Shown here one piece after another: positions 50,999 to 59,459 of a DNA stretch of 64,000 bases (position 1 is the stretch's first letter; every line of letters begins with the position of its first letter). Origin of the DNA: CAVVEC01 sp963770485 (GTDB lineage Bacteria; Acidobacteriota; Terriglobia; Terriglobales; Acidobacteriaceae); NCBI GenBank assembly GCA_963770485.1, contig CAVYPX010000009.1, positions 496,001 to 560,000 on the forward strand, in the 5' to 3' direction. The position numbers and the translations under genes were made by a program. Below the pieces are notes generated by a model. That model was given only the letters and a program-made list of their open reading frames with translations, did no database searches and had not been told where the DNA came from.

Positions 50999-53527
50999 CT
51001 ACTTCCTTCCCAGAAACCGGATACGGGAAGTGAAAGCACGGCGATCGAAGGCGCTGAAGGTCAGAAATTGTGACGAGTTGATGTCGTTATTCACGACGAC
51101 CGGATTCGAATGGTTAGTGATGTTGTCGAATCCACCGCGCAATGCCCAATAGTAGCCGAACAAATGAAAGCGTTTTTCCAGCTGCACGTTCAACGTGAAG
51201 TATGAGGGGAAGCGGCGTGATCCGGGAGGCTCGACGAGTTGCTGCAGATCGTTGATCACGTTGAAAGGGAAGCCGGTGCGCGCTTCGGTGGAATAAGCCA
51301 GGTCGAGTTCGTGGATGATGGGCAGTTTGAAAAATGGGAGAAATCCCCAGGAGAGAAAGCGGTTGGGAGCATCCCATGGATAAGGACCGGCAGCCTGTGG
51401 GCTCAGGATAGGGCTATCCACGTTGAAATCGAGCACCTGGTTTGAGCGGGCGCTGGACCGGGTGTAGGAACCCATGACCATGTAGCGCTGCCGAAAACTG
51501 CGGCGCAGGCTGACCTGGAACGCATCGTATCGATCCTCTCGCGTGTTCTGGAGGACGAAGTTACTGCCGGATTGGCCGTTCAGCGTGTTGTAGACGAAGC
51601 CGTGCGCCCCGCGCTTCTGCAGGAACTCCGCCTTCAGGAAGATGGAAGCGGGTAATTTCTTTTCCAGCCCAACACTCCAGTTCACAAAACGCGGCGAGTC
51701 GAGTGCGCTTCGGTTCGCCGAAAAAGTAGTCAACACCGGCGACCCGACGGCATTCCCGTTTGGGTCAAAAAAGTAGTCGAGCCTCTGCCCCGCGTATGGA
51801 CGCGCGATCAGGTATACGGGCGTGGCGTCATAAACAATCCCGATCCCGGCGGAGAGTTTGGTGTTGCCCGAGTTGTCGAGAACGTAAGTGCCCGCCAGTC
51901 GCGGGGAAAACAGCGCGCTCCGAACAATCTCGTCCCAGTCGAGGCGAACACCGGGTTCGATGAGCAAGCGATTGGTGACCAGCCAGCGGTCCTCGGCATA
52001 GGCGCTGGTTTCGAAATTGTACGTAGTGGAATAGTTGCCCCCGGAGAACACCGAATAACGCACGCACGGTGAAGGCGTTACGGTCAGGCAGGTGCCGCTG
52101 GCGGGAAAAGTCTGGCCCTCGCGCAGAAAGGAAATCGGCTGGCGTGTAAAGTCCGCGTCGTAGTCCAGACGGTCCGCATCGACTCCCACTTTTGCGTCGT
52201 GGCGTCCATGCCATTGGTGCGGTGGAAGGTACAAGTTGGCGAGTGCCTGCCACCGGCGAGCATGCGTGTGCATGTCAAGGTAGTAGTTTCCTCCTGCGGC
52301 CTCGGGCGTGACGAAGTATGCGGCTGTACCGGCTGGGACCAGCGCCAAGTTGTACTGATCGACATTGAATCCGGTTTCCAGCAGTTCCCCACCGGCGAAA
52401 TAGTGCTGATCTTTCACAGTGCCAAAATAGCCGGTTTCGGCATCCTCCGCCGTCGCTTGAATCGGGTTCAGGGGCGAAAGCCCGAGGTGTTCGTCATCCA
52501 GGTAGTTGAACAGGAAGCTCGTGGTCAGGATGTTGCGCAAACTAAGATTCGTCTGAACTTTCGTCAAGTTGCTGGCCCGCCAGATCGGATCCGTGTCGGC
52601 TCCGTTGGGCAGCTGGGGAACGATGAAGTTGTCAAACTCGCCGTCAGCCGCGTCGAAAAACCACATCTTCCCTTTGCGGATCGGGCCCGAAAAGGTGAAC
52701 CGTGGTGTCCACTGATCCAGGGCGATGCCTTTCTTATTCTGTATCGAGGGGATGAAATTCGTAGAAATGAAGCGGTAATGATCGTCGCCGATGCCGGTAT
52801 TCAAGCTGAGCACGCCACCGGAGCCTTTGCCGAACTCGGCGGCCTCGCGGCCGGGTTCCACGTTGATGGAACGGAACGCGTCCGTACTCACACGCGCCAG
52901 CAGCAACCCGTTCGCCGGTTGGGTGACGTTGAAGCCGTCGAGCAACGTCAAGGTTTGGTAGGTCTCAGCCCCGGCGAGATGGGGCTGCCCGGAACTGTCC
53001 TGCACAACTCCGGGGATAAAATTCAGAACGTTGCGGTAGTCGTGCGTGGCCGGATAAGGAATGTCGATGATGTCCAACCCGGTGATTTCTTCCTTGGACG
53101 ATACTTGGGCGGGATCGATGGCAGGCGGGGATTCGACCACGTTGACTACCTCGCGAACTTCCTGTTGGTGCGAAAGCGTCACATCGATGTTACTGGTACT
53201 CACCTGCACCGTGGGCAAAAGCAAGGCATAGAAGCCCGGTTTTTCGACACGGAGTTGGTAGGGTTCCGGGGCCAGATTCGTAAATTCGCAACGGCCGGCG
53301 AAATCCGTCTCACAACGGAGCACATTAGCTGGCTGAGGACTTTGCAGCAGGACGAGAGCGGAACGAACGGCCACTCCGTTTTCGTCGCTCACGATTACCA
53401 GCAACTTCTGCGACGGCGTTCTTGGCGGCGCTGGAGACGGATGGGCTTGGGCGACCGAGAGTCGCGCCAGAAACGCGGAGAGCGCAAACCAGAATGCGAT
53501 CGTCCGCACAAACTTACCGCTGCCCAT
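50999..53527 (-). CDS. TonB-dependent-receptor-like protein with carboxypeptidase regulatory-like domain
   Basis: 842 aa from ATG 53527 (a TTG at 53560 is possible). A signal peptide (IAFWFALSAFLARLSVAQA) is followed by a CarboxypepD-reg-like beta-sandwich (KLLVIVSDENGVAVRSALVLLQSP, CEFTNLAPEPYQLRVEKPGF), then a plug-like region and a long outer-membrane barrel. Typical of the Oar-like receptors expanded in Acidobacteriota. The C-terminal Arg-Lys end (RIRFLGRK) is atypical for a barrel. Substrate unknown. Confidence 0.82.
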   Translation of the reverse strand: MGSGKFVRTIAFWFALSAFLARLSVAQAHPSPAPPRTPSQKLLVIVSDENGVAVRSALVLLQSPQPANVLRCETDFAGRCEFTNLAPEPYQLRVEKPGFYALLLPTVQVSTSNIDVTLSHQQEVREVVNVVESPPAIDPAQVSSKEEITGLDIIDIPYPATHDYRNVLNFIPGVVQDSSGQPHLAGAETYQTLTLLDGFNVTQPANGLLLARVSTDAFRSINVEPGREAAEFGKGSGGVLSLNTGIGDDHYRFISTNFIPSIQNKKGIALDQWTPRFTFSGPIRKGKMWFFDAADGEFDNFIVPQLPNGADTDPIWRASNLTKVQTNLSLRNILTTSFLFNYLDDEHLGLSPLNPIQATAEDAETGYFGTVKDQHYFAGGELLETGFNVDQYNLALVPAGTAAYFVTPEAAGGNYYLDMHTHARRWQALANLYLPPHQWHGRHDAKVGVDADRLDYDADFTRQPISFLREGQTFPASGTCLTVTPSPCVRYSVFSGGNYSTTYNFETSAYAEDRWLVTNRLLIEPGVRLDWDEIVRSALFSPRLAGTYVLDNSGNTKLSAGIGIVYDATPVYLIARPYAGQRLDYFFDPNGNAVGSPVLTTFSANRSALDSPRFVNWSVGLEKKLPASIFLKAEFLQKRGAHGFVYNTLNGQSGSNFVLQNTREDRYDAFQVSLRRSFRQRYMVMGSYTRSSARSNQVLDFNVDSPILSPQAAGPYPWDAPNRFLSWGFLPFFKLPIIHELDLAYSTEARTGFPFNVINDLQQLVEPPGSRRFPSYFTLNVQLEKRFHLFGYYWALRGGFDNITNHSNPVVVNNDINSSQFLTFSAFDRRAFTSRIRFLGRK

Positions 53528-53596
53528 AGCTCGACCGTTATCCCAGGTATTTTCTCTCAAGTCGCCGCGTCCTTGATTTGTTGTACTCTTTTGCTC

Positions 53597-53725
53597 ATGA
53601 AATTGCGCTCGGTGGCCCTGTTGCTTCTACTGACTCTGCCGGCGGCGGGTCAAGCGAACTTCATCTGTGAGTTTCCGGCCAACTACCTGTTGTCCCCATT
53701 GGTACATGATCCTTCTGGCCATTGA
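53597..53725 (+). CDS. Possible small secreted peptide
   Basis: 42 codons: MKLRSVALLLLLTLPAAGQA is a textbook signal peptide, followed by NFICEFPANYLLSPLVHDPS and GH. It is either a real secreted peptide or the 5' end of a gene cut off early. It runs divergently from the receptor gene. Confidence 0.3.
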   Translation: MKLRSVALLLLLTLPAAGQANFICEFPANYLLSPLVHDPSGH

Positions 53726-53791
53726 GCCGCCAGCGCGCTTCGAAGAGAATCAGAGACGATGGCATTACTCGACTTGAATTCTGGAGGGGCT

Positions 53792-54262
53792 GTGCCCAGG
53801 CCACGTGTTCTTGCGCTTGCACTGGTCATTCTGAGCACGACGGCGCTCGTAACCGCCAAGGATATGGCTCTGATTTCCAACAAGTCGAACCACGTGCAGG
53901 CGATGGCGATGCCAGACCTGATCAAAATCTGCCGAGGCCAAACCAACCGCTGGGCCGATGGCAAACCCGTGAGCTTCATCACCCGCGATCCTGCCGCACC
54001 CGATATGAGGCTGGTGCTGGATAAAATCTACGCCGTGCCGAAGGACCAGCTAAAAGCGTTGATTGATAGTGCCAACCACGGCAGGACGGACCACCCCGCC
54101 ATTCTTGTGCTTGACTCCGATGAGGCCGTGGTCAAGAAAGTCGAATCGACTCCGGGTGCGGTGGGCCTGGTGGACGTTTATTCGATCAGCAGCGGAGTAA
54201 CCATATTACGGTTGGGGAGCAAATTGCCACTCGAGCCCGGATATCCCCTGCACGGAAATTAG
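53792..54262 (+). CDS. Secreted periplasmic-binding-protein-like (PstS-type) small protein
   Basis: 156 aa from GTG 53792 (GGAGG 4 nt upstream). ATG 53759 is an alternative. Signal peptide MPRPRVLALALVILSTTALV. The body, MALISNKSNHVQAMAMPDLI, FITRDPAAPDMRLVLDKIYA, PGAVGLVDVYSISSGVTILR, resembles the phosphate-binding (PBP-like) domain, much shorter than PstS. It may sense or bind an oxyanion in the periplasm. Confidence 0.65.
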   Translation: MPRPRVLALALVILSTTALVTAKDMALISNKSNHVQAMAMPDLIKICRGQTNRWADGKPVSFITRDPAAPDMRLVLDKIYAVPKDQLKALIDSANHGRTDHPAILVLDSDEAVVKKVESTPGAVGLVDVYSISSGVTILRLGSKLPLEPGYPLHGN

Positions 54263-54331
54263 CAACGATTTCCTTTTTCAAAGCGATTCGACGTTGACAG
54301 GATTGAAATACAGAAGTTGAAGGCCAAGAGC

Positions 54332-54691
54332 ATGAACGATTCCGTTTCTAAGTCCAATCCCCCGTCCCAGAGCCCGCGGCGGTTTCCGCGCCATGCGGTG
54401 GACATTCGCCTCTCCGTTCAGGTATTTCGCTCGGGGGAGACCACTTCGTTGTGGGGACGTTCCAGCGAGCTGGGCGAAGACGGCGTTGGGGGAACCCTGA
54501 CAGGGGAACTGGAGCCGGGAGAAGTCGTTTCCATGGAACTTTCGCTCCCTCTGGCGGCGTACCCGATGAAGGTTCGAGCGCTGGTGCGGTATCGCATGGG
54601 ACTGCGCCATGGATTTGAATTTCTGACGCTGAGCGCGCAGCAACGCGACGTACTTCACCGAGTCTGCGAGATGCTGGCCAGCGGGGCATAG
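54332..54691 (+). CDS. PilZ-domain-like protein
   Basis: 119 aa (ATG 54332; TTG 54317 also possible). RRFPRHAVDIRLSVQVFRSG begins the domain with an Arg-rich RxxxR element, then SSELGEDGVGGTLTGELEPG and VSMELSLPLAAYPMKVRALVRYRMGLRHGFEFL. The layout is that of PilZ (c-di-GMP-binding). The second motif (D/NxSxxG) reads LGEDGVGG and is imperfect, so ligand binding is uncertain. It lies upstream of a hybrid histidine kinase. Confidence 0.75.
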   Translation: MNDSVSKSNPPSQSPRRFPRHAVDIRLSVQVFRSGETTSLWGRSSELGEDGVGGTLTGELEPGEVVSMELSLPLAAYPMKVRALVRYRMGLRHGFEFLTLSAQQRDVLHRVCEMLASGA

Positions 54692-54808
54692 CAGCAATCC
54701 TCAGCTCAGCCAACCCTTCTGATCTCAAATTACCTCCGTAACTTTCGGGTAACAAGCAGGCAATCTAACATCCCAAATGGGGCTTTGGTTTCTCTCCGAG
54801 GGAGTTAG

Positions 54809-57355
54809 ATGGGTGACAAGATCACCCGGCCAGCAAAGTCTGCTGACCTGGTACGCGCCAAGTTTCTTCGTGAAGCGCTTCAGGGCGGTACTCCAGCCCT
54901 TTCCCTTCCAACCCATCCGCCTGCAGTAGCCGCGGATAAACTCCTTTCCAGCTTCGCCCCTGACAGTCCGGAACTGCAAAAAGCCTACCTTGAGCAATTG
55001 GTGGAGTGTGCGCCGGAAGCCATCAGTATTCTGGATACGGAGTATCGTATTACGCGTCTGAATGGTGAGTTCACCCGGGTTTTTGGCTTCCGTCCTGAAG
55101 AAGCTTTGGGAAAACGCCTCGAGCCGCTGATCGTCCCGCCGGATCGCACGGCGGAAACCCGCTGGCTGCAAGAAGCGCTGGCCAAGGGAGAAAAAATATC
55201 TCTGGAAACCAAGCGGCGGCGCAAGGACGGCGCCCTGGTGGATGTGCTGATCTCCAGTGCTCCCGTCATGATCGGTGGAACACAGGTTGGGGTGTGCGCT
55301 CTTTATCGCGATATCTCGGAACAGAAGCGAGCCGAGTCCCTCAGTTCGGCGTTACTGCGCATTGCGGAGAAGGCCGGCTCCGCCAAGGACCTGCAGCATT
55401 TTTACGCCGCGATTCACGGTATTGTCGGCGAACTGATGTATGCCCGGAATTTCTACATCGCGGTGTACGATGCCGCCACGCAATTGCTCACCTTTCCGTA
55501 TTTCGTGGATGAGCAAGATGCCAGGCCCGCCTCCAAGAAGTTGGGCAAAGGTCTGACGGAATATGTGCTGCGTACGGGTGAGCTGCTGCTGTGCACGCCC
55601 GAAGTGTTCGACTCGTTACGGGAACAGGGCGAGGTGGAACTAATTGGCGCGCCCTCTCTGGACTGGCTTGGTGTGCCCCTGAAGGCCGGCGACAATACCT
55701 TTGGGGCGCTGGTGGTGCAGAGCTACACGGGAAACGTGCGCTTCGGCGACAAAGAGAAAAATGTTCTTAACTTCGTCTCGCAGCAACTGGCGAGTGCCAT
55801 AGAACACAAACGCAATGAGGAAGCCCTGCGCCGCTCTGAAGCACGCTACCGCTCGCTGGTGCAGAGCGCGGTTTACGGCATCTATCGTTCGAGTCTGGAT
55901 GGCAGGTTTCTTGATCTCAATCCCGCCCTGATCACCATGCTCGGCTACAACTCGGCGGAAGAAGTTCTGGCTTTGGATCCCAAACGCGATGTCTTTGTGG
56001 ATCCTGCCGAGCAAGCCCGCCTGATGCAGGAGTTCCAGCGTGGCGCCCGCCTGGACAATATTGAAGTTCGCTGGAAACGCAAGGACGAAAGCCCTGTCAC
56101 TGTGCGCTTGAGCGGGCGCGTGGTCAACAGCCCGGAAGAAACTGCCGACGTGTTGGAGATCATCGCGGAAGATGTTACGGAACGGCGAGTGCTGGAAAAC
56201 CAGTTCCGCCAAGCCCAGAAGATGGAGGCCGTCGGACGCCTGGCCGGAGGCGTGGCCCATGACTTCAACAATCTGCTGATGGTGATCAGCGGCTACACCG
56301 AAGTCTTGCTGGAGCGTACGGGAAACAACAATCCTCTGTATCTGAAGATCGAGGCCATTCACCAAGCCACAGAGCGCGCCGCGACCCTGACTCGTCAGCT
56401 ATTGGCTTTCAGCCGCAAGCAACTGCTCGAACTGAAAGTGGTGGACGTCAACATCATCGTGGCAGATATGGAGCGCCTGCTGCGCCCCTTGATCGGAGAG
56501 AATATTGAGCTGCAAACCAAGCTCGCTCCCAATCTCGGCCGCACCCGTGCCGACGCGGGACAGATCGAGCAGGTAATCATGAATCTGGTCGTGAACTCCA
56601 AAGACGCCATGCCCAATGGCGGGAAAATCGCCATTCAGACTGCCAACATCAACCTGGAGAACGACGACCTGCGCCGCGACTACAGCTACATTCGGCCCGG
56701 TCCCTACCTGATGCTCTCGGTCAGCGACACCGGACACGGGATGGACAAGGAAACCCAGGCCCGCATCTTTGAACCTTTCTTCACGACCAAGGAAAAGGGA
56801 AAAGGAACCGGGCTTGGGCTTTCGACAGTCTACGGAATCATCAAGCAGAGTGGCGGCTATGTGCTCGCCGAGAGTGAGCCAGGACAAGGCACGACTTTTC
56901 GCATCTACCTGCCCCGTGTCGAAGATGCTGCGGAACCGCGCGACCCGGTGCGGGTTTCGAAATCCCAGGCCGGCGGATCAGAAACCGTGCTGCTGGTGGA
57001 AGATGAAGAATCCGTACGTCAGTTGGTTCGCGAGACTCTGGAAGCCAAGGGATATAAGGTCCTCGAAGCCGATAACGGGGAAGCGGCACTGCGCCTGGTG
57101 TCTCAGCATGCAGGGCCCCTCCATCTGTTAGTCACGGATGTGGTCATGCCGGGCATGAGCGGCCGCGAGCTCTCCAGTCAACTCGGCGCATCGCACCCGC
57201 AGACTAAGGTGTTGTATCTTTCCGGTTACACCGAAGATGCCATCGTGCACGAGGGCGTGCTGGAACCGGGAACCGCGTTCCTGCAAAAACCTTTTACCCT
57301 GCAGATGCTGTCGCGGAAGGTGCGCGAAGTACTAGGCAGCGACGGCCGCGAGTGA
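54809..57355 (+). CDS. Hybrid sensor histidine kinase (PAS-GAF-PAS-HisKA-HATPase-REC)
   Basis: 848 aa, no membrane helices, so cytoplasmic. PAS 1 about 60-170 (ECAPEAISILDTEYRITRLN), GAF about 180-330, PAS 2 about 340-455 (VQSAVYGIYRSSLDGRFLDL). The HisKA H-box is GGVAHDFNNLLMVISGY with His484. The ATPase has an N-box NLVVNSKDAMPNGG, DTGHGMD and GKGTGLGLSTVYG. The C-terminal receiver domain (LLVEDEESVRQLV, LLVTDVVMPGMSG) has its phospho-acceptor Asp. It signals to an unknown target. Confidence 0.94.
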   Translation: MGDKITRPAKSADLVRAKFLREALQGGTPALSLPTHPPAVAADKLLSSFAPDSPELQKAYLEQLVECAPEAISILDTEYRITRLNGEFTRVFGFRPEEALGKRLEPLIVPPDRTAETRWLQEALAKGEKISLETKRRRKDGALVDVLISSAPVMIGGTQVGVCALYRDISEQKRAESLSSALLRIAEKAGSAKDLQHFYAAIHGIVGELMYARNFYIAVYDAATQLLTFPYFVDEQDARPASKKLGKGLTEYVLRTGELLLCTPEVFDSLREQGEVELIGAPSLDWLGVPLKAGDNTFGALVVQSYTGNVRFGDKEKNVLNFVSQQLASAIEHKRNEEALRRSEARYRSLVQSAVYGIYRSSLDGRFLDLNPALITMLGYNSAEEVLALDPKRDVFVDPAEQARLMQEFQRGARLDNIEVRWKRKDESPVTVRLSGRVVNSPEETADVLEIIAEDVTERRVLENQFRQAQKMEAVGRLAGGVAHDFNNLLMVISGYTEVLLERTGNNNPLYLKIEAIHQATERAATLTRQLLAFSRKQLLELKVVDVNIIVADMERLLRPLIGENIELQTKLAPNLGRTRADAGQIEQVIMNLVVNSKDAMPNGGKIAIQTANINLENDDLRRDYSYIRPGPYLMLSVSDTGHGMDKETQARIFEPFFTTKEKGKGTGLGLSTVYGIIKQSGGYVLAESEPGQGTTFRIYLPRVEDAAEPRDPVRVSKSQAGGSETVLLVEDEESVRQLVRETLEAKGYKVLEADNGEAALRLVSQHAGPLHLLVTDVVMPGMSGRELSSQLGASHPQTKVLYLSGYTEDAIVHEGVLEPGTAFLQKPFTLQMLSRKVREVLGSDGRE

Positions 57356-57528
57356 AAAGCGGGAACCTAGGACTTTCAGCCAAGTTATTGTAAAACCGAT
57401 CCTCCTTTATCCCACAACAGCGATTATGCAACTTTTACTGCCTGTCTGCGTCTTATCTAGGGCGGGCCCAAGTTAGGCTGCCAATCCGCCAGCGGCAATT
57501 CCCGTACAGTAAGGTGGGGATGGTTTTC

Positions 57529-58488
57529 ATGCTGATCAAGAAGTGCACTGATGTTCCATCATCGGAGATAACGCCAAAGAGCTTGTATCTGAACCGCCGC
57601 AGGTTTCTGGCCGGCGCAGCCCTTATGAGCGCCGCAACCGTGGCTGGCACGGCGATTGGTGAATTGATTTTTCCTTCCGCGACGGCACAGGCCAACACGG
57701 CGATTAGCGGAATTCAAAAGAGTTCGTTATCGACCACCGAGAAGATTACGCCCTACAACGACGTCACCAACTACAACAATTACTACGAATTCTCCACCGA
57801 CAAGTATGAGCCGGCGGGGCTGGCCAAGAACTTCAAGACGCGCCCGTGGACGGTGACGATCGACGGACTGGTGGATAAGAAACAGGTTCTCGACGTGGAC
57901 ACCATCATCAAAATGGCTGCGCCCGAAGAGCGTATTTACCGTCATCGTTGTGTGGAAGGGTGGTCGATTGTTGTGCCCTGGGTAGGTTTTTCGCTCAAGG
58001 AACTGATTGATCGAGCCAAGCCGATGAGCAAGGCGAAGTTCGTAGAGTTCACCACCATCTACGATCCCAAGCAGATGCCCGGTCAGCATGACCGAGTGCT
58101 CGACTGGCCTTACGTTGAAGGCTTGCGCATGGACGAAGCGATGCATCCGTTGGCACTTCTTTGTTTTGGGATGTACGGCGAAGTGCTGCCCAACCAGGAT
58201 GGGGCGCCCTTGCGCGTCGTGGTGCCGTGGAAGTATGGATTCAAGAGCGCCAAAGCGATTGTCCGGATCCGCTTTACCGACAGCCAGCCGCAGAACACGT
58301 GGAACAAGATGGCGCCCAATGAATACGGTTTCTACTCCAATGTAAATCCCAATGTAGACCACCCGCGTTGGAGCCAGGCCAAAGAACGACGGCTGGGGGA
58401 ATTCCTGAAACGTCCAACGTTGATGTTCAATGGCTACGACCAGGTGGCAAGCCTGTACAGCGGGATGGATTTGAAAAAGAATTTCTAG
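57529..58488 (+). CDS. msrP: Protein-methionine-sulfoxide reductase catalytic subunit MsrP
   Basis: Periplasmic molybdoenzyme that repairs oxidised methionines. 319 aa from ATG 57529, matching the family's ML(I/K) start. Upstream starts (57514, 57520) are less likely. The Tat signal has twin arginines (LNRRRFLAGAALMSAATVAG). The Mo-ligand Cys is in YRHRCVEGWSIVVPWVGF. The C-terminal WSQAKERRLGEFLKRPTLMF is conserved. It pairs with msrQ 147 bp downstream, from which it is separated by a repeat element. Confidence 0.94.
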   Translation: MLIKKCTDVPSSEITPKSLYLNRRRFLAGAALMSAATVAGTAIGELIFPSATAQANTAISGIQKSSLSTTEKITPYNDVTNYNNYYEFSTDKYEPAGLAKNFKTRPWTVTIDGLVDKKQVLDVDTIIKMAAPEERIYRHRCVEGWSIVVPWVGFSLKELIDRAKPMSKAKFVEFTTIYDPKQMPGQHDRVLDWPYVEGLRMDEAMHPLALLCFGMYGEVLPNQDGAPLRVVVPWKYGFKSAKAIVRIRFTDSQPQNTWNKMAPNEYGFYSNVNPNVDHPRWSQAKERRLGEFLKRPTLMFNGYDQVASLYSGMDLKKNF

Positions 58489-58493
58489 TGGAT

Positions 58494-58608
58494 TGTCATT
58501 CCGACTGGACTTCAGCCCGAAGTACATGCAGTTGTTCCACAAATAACTGCAGATCCCTCGACTTGCTCTCGCCCCGCAAGCGCGGCTCGGACGGCGCTCG
58601 GAATGACA
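58494..58608. repeat. Dispersed palindromic element between msrP and msrQ
   Basis: It begins TGTCATTCCGACTGGACTTC, contains TGCAGTTGTTCCACAAATAA and CTGCAGATCCCTCGACTTGC, and ends GGCGCTCGGAATGACA. Outer and inner arms are inverted as in the 12614 and 36465 copies. It fills the gap in a two-gene operon, where a stem of this size could lower msrQ expression. Confidence 0.75.
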
Positions 58609-58635
58609 AGGGAGTACTGTGATTCTTGAATTGCA

Positions 58636-59280
58636 ATGATACGCTGGCTTAAACCCGTAGTCTTTTTGGCCTGCCTTGGTCCCTTGGCGCATCTGGGATG
58701 GAAAGCTTACAACAACGCTTTGGGGGCGAACCCTGTCGAGGTCATTACCCATTCGACGGGCGACTGGACTCTAATTTTTCTGTTGGTGACGTTGGCCATC
58801 ACGCCACTTCGCAAGCTCACCGGACAGCTCTGGCTGATCCGCTTCCGGCGCATGTTTGGACTGTTCGCTTTCTTCTATGTCGTTCTGCATTTTCTGACCT
58901 ACATCTGGCTCGACAAATTTTTCGATCTTCACGAAATGCTGAAGGACGTGGCCAAGCGCCGTTTCATTACCATCGGATTTACAGGCTTTCTGCTGATGAT
59001 CCCGCTGGCGATCACTTCAACCACCGGGTGGATTCGGCGTCTGGGCGGCAAACGCTGGCAGGCGCTTCACCACTTGATCTATTTCAGCGCGCTTGCGGGC
59101 GTTATTCATTATTATTGGCTGGTAAAAGCCGACGTTCGCAAGCCGATGGAGTATGCTTTCGTGCTGGCATTGTTGATGGGATATCGAGTCGCAGTCTCAG
59201 CGGGCCCGAAGCTCACTGCCCGAGCCGGACTCCTTCGCGAGCCTCGGTTAGAAGCGCCTCCGACGAGGAATGTCTCCTAA
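58636..59280 (+). CDS. msrQ: Heme-binding membrane subunit MsrQ
   Basis: 214 aa, six membrane helices. MsrQ anchors and supplies electrons to MsrP from the quinone pool. Ferric-reductase-like features: TGDWTLIFLLVTLAITPLRK, RRMFGLFAFFYVVLHFLTYI with heme His, KRWQALHHLIYFSALAGVIHYYW with paired His, and MGYRVAVS. Typical length. Confidence 0.94.
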   Translation: MIRWLKPVVFLACLGPLAHLGWKAYNNALGANPVEVITHSTGDWTLIFLLVTLAITPLRKLTGQLWLIRFRRMFGLFAFFYVVLHFLTYIWLDKFFDLHEMLKDVAKRRFITIGFTGFLLMIPLAITSTTGWIRRLGGKRWQALHHLIYFSALAGVIHYYWLVKADVRKPMEYAFVLALLMGYRVAVSAGPKLTARAGLLREPRLEAPPTRNVS

Positions 59281-59459
59281 GGGCTTGAAAGCGCTAGGCC
59301 ACCCAAAATCAAGCGTCACACCGACTTTCCAGTAGCCTGACAGGGCACGGCGGTGAGGAACTTTTTTCACGCATCCGGGTTAGAACAACAGTACCGGTTC
59401 AACCGGGGTAATGTTCCCGAATTTCGCCAAGGAGCATGCAGTCGCCGGGCTGCCTTGCC

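Noticed and set aside
52199..53725. 508-codon plus-strand frame opposite the receptor gene
   Set aside because: The composition is that of an antisense shadow. Only its last 42 codons, from ATG 53597, look like a signal peptide and are kept as a low-confidence CDS.
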